Source of the DNA: Gemmatimonadota bacterium
Lineage (GTDB): Bacteria > Gemmatimonadota > Gemmatimonadetes > Gemmatimonadales > GWC2-71-9
Length of the DNA stretch: 7,706 nucleotides
Assembly: GCA_003221075.1 (NCBI GenBank)
Contig: QHUF01000137.1
Span: 1-7,706, forward strand
Reading direction: 5' to 3'
Part shown: in pieces, positions 6,521 through 7,706 of the stretch
How the letters are laid out: the number at the start of each line of letters is the position of its first letter
How positions within the stretch are numbered: the stretch's first letter is position 1
Translations under genes and position numbers: made by a program
The notes under the pieces: generated by a model
Told to the model about the DNA's origin: nothing
What the model saw: only the letters and a program-made list of their open reading frames with translations
Databases searched by the model: none

Positions 6521-7706
6521 CTACTTCCGCTTGAGATCCTCGAGTGCGGATTGGGCGGCGTTGCGGACCTGTTTGTCGCCGTCATCGGTCAGACCTTCGA
6601 GCGTCCCAACCGCCGCAGGCGTTGCGGCGAGACGGAGGGCCTCGACCGCAGTCGCGCGCAACGCGGCCGGTTTCCGACCGAACAACCGCCCACCAGGCTG
6701 CGCAAACTTGATGAGCGCCTGTACTGCGGCCGTGCTGCCGATCCGACCGAGGGCGAGAATCAGCTCCCGCTCCACCGCTTCGTCCTCCTCCTCTTCCATC
6801 GCCGCGACTAGCGGCATCGCGAGCGCGTTCGACTTGCGGCCCCCAACGCCCAAGGCGGCCTGCATACGAACCTCGGGCGACTTGTCGCGCAACGCACGGC
6901 GCAGCGGCTCCGCCGCCGAGCTCGATCCGATCTTCGCCAACGCCAGGGCGACCGCTTTCCGGACCCGCTCGTCGTCGTGCCCGAGCTGCTGGGCGAGCGC
7001 CGGTACGGCCTCCTCCAGGCCAAGCTCGCCCGCGAGCTCGGCGACGTTACGCACGACGAACCACTGATGGTGTCCCAGCATGTGCACCAGCTGGTCCGTC
7101 CCCTCCTTCATCCCCGTCAGCGCCACGAAGATGCCGCGTCGCTCCTCGATGGTCGGGGCCGCGACGAGGAGATCCAAGAGCACTTCGACGCCGTCCTCCC
7201 CTGCCCGGCGCAACACCAGCAGCGCGTCCTCCCGATCCGCCGGATGATCGGCTACCTCGGCGATCGTCTCGAGCAACGCCTTGCTGTACATACGCTTCAG
7301 CGCGATTGAGTACTGCCGTCGCCGGCTTGCGTCGCTCACCTGCTGCTCCGCCCGCACGATCCCCGCGACAATCGTGAGCACCTGCGTGGTGCGCTTGGTC
7401 TTCATCGCCGCCTCGAGCTGCCGGCCCAGCACCGCAAGCACGTCTCCCACATGTGGCCCGTCGGGTTTGTCCTTCAACTGTCCGATCAAATCGGCCGTCG
7501 AACGTGTGGCCGCGGCTGCCGGGGAGAATCCGGAGCTTTGCGCGGTCGACTCGCGAACGATGTCCGGGATGTCCTCCGTCCCGCTCTCGACGTCTGACGT
7601 GTCGCGCTTCCCACTCGGCGCAGCACGCGGCGGGGCGGCTGCCGCATCGGGGCCTGGACGAGCCCGCGATGCCGGCGGAGGACTCGGGGGAGCAAGCGGC
7701 GTTCCG
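6521..7706 (-). CDS. HEAT-repeat protein, 5' end outside the window
   Basis: The last 394 residues are visible, with the stop TAG at 6521-6523. The reading frame stays open to the right edge. A TTG at 7489 could be read as a start, but the frame continues upstream with coherent sequence, so the real start lies outside. Visible residues 1-71 are a Pro/Ala/Ser/Asp-rich, probably disordered linker. Residues about 75-157 are helical and charged. From about 158 to the end lies an alpha-solenoid of HEAT_2/PBS-lyase-type repeats, clearest at 214-288 (pattern VRxxxAxALxxIGxxxAxxPL), 313-335 and 349-391. One repeat carries an acidic patch (MEEEEDEAVERE, about 303-314). HEAT arrays are protein-binding scaffolds; no enzyme domain is visible here, and one could lie in the missing N-terminal part. 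The specific role is unknown. It lies 220 bases upstream of the SdrD B-like gene and is likely a separate unit. Confidence 0.9.
   Translation of the reverse strand, partial: GTPLAPPSPPPASRARPGPDAAAAPPRAAPSGKRDTSDVESGTEDIPDIVRESTAQSSGFSPAAAATRSTADLIGQLKDKPDGPHVGDVLAVLGRQLEAAMKTKRTTQVLTIVAGIVRAEQQVSDASRRRQYSIALKRMYSKALLETIAEVADHPADREDALLVLRRAGEDGVEVLLDLLVAAPTIEERRGIFVALTGMKEGTDQLVHMLGHHQWFVVRNVAELAGELGLEEAVPALAQQLGHDDERVRKAVALALAKIGSSSAAEPLRRALRDKSPEVRMQAALGVGGRKSNALAMPLVAAMEEEEDEAVERELILALGRIGSTAAVQALIKFAQPGGRLFGRKPAALRATAVEALRLAATPAAVGTLEGLTDDGDKQVRNAAQSALEDLKRK

Noticed and set aside
7487..7489. TTG as start of the HEAT-repeat gene
   Set aside because: The frame remains open upstream to the window edge with a coherent low-complexity linker, so the gene is better treated as 5'-truncated by the window.

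Overview
The window is GC-rich bacterial DNA with dense, normally arranged genes. The style of the two serine/threonine kinases (GRGGMG loop, HRDVKPDN catalytic loop, short FFAMAY segment), together with a bacterial OPT transporter, an M42 peptidase and an SdrD B-like secreted protein, suggests Gemmatimonadota or a related soil phylum. That assignment is an inference from protein style and was not tested by a search. The window holds six genes: two are cut by its edges and four are complete.

Layout. Bases 1-2125 (minus strand) carry two tandem paralogous Hanks-type serine/threonine kinases. The upstream one is complete and ends in a hydrophobic membrane module. The downstream one runs off the left edge. 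A 101-base divergent region with small inverted repeats (2126-2226) separates them from a plus-strand pair: an OPT-family oligopeptide transporter (2227-4416) and, 38 bases later, an M42-family metallo-aminopeptidase (4455-5525). A strong hairpin with a U-tract in the minus direction lies between the peptidase and the convergent gene on its right. That gene (5605-6300, minus) encodes a small exported protein with a signal peptide, a very proline-rich linker containing 24 consecutive prolines, and an SdrD B-like domain. A 220-base, relatively AT-rich non-coding stretch follows. Last is a HEAT-repeat protein (6521 to the right edge, minus, 5' end missing).

How the genes fit together. The transporter and peptidase make a plausible peptide-scavenging unit: import of short peptides, then cytoplasmic hydrolysis. 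The kinases are divergently placed next to this unit and could share its control region, but nothing in the sequence proves that they regulate it. The secreted SdrD B-like protein and the HEAT protein are probably separate cell-surface and scaffold functions.

I found no RNA genes, mobile elements, CRISPR arrays or phage features, and no convincing undescribed multi-gene system. The points most worth following are the polyproline triplet-repeat gene, the kinase membrane module, the soluble insertion in the transporter, and the tandem repeat at the transporter-peptidase junction.
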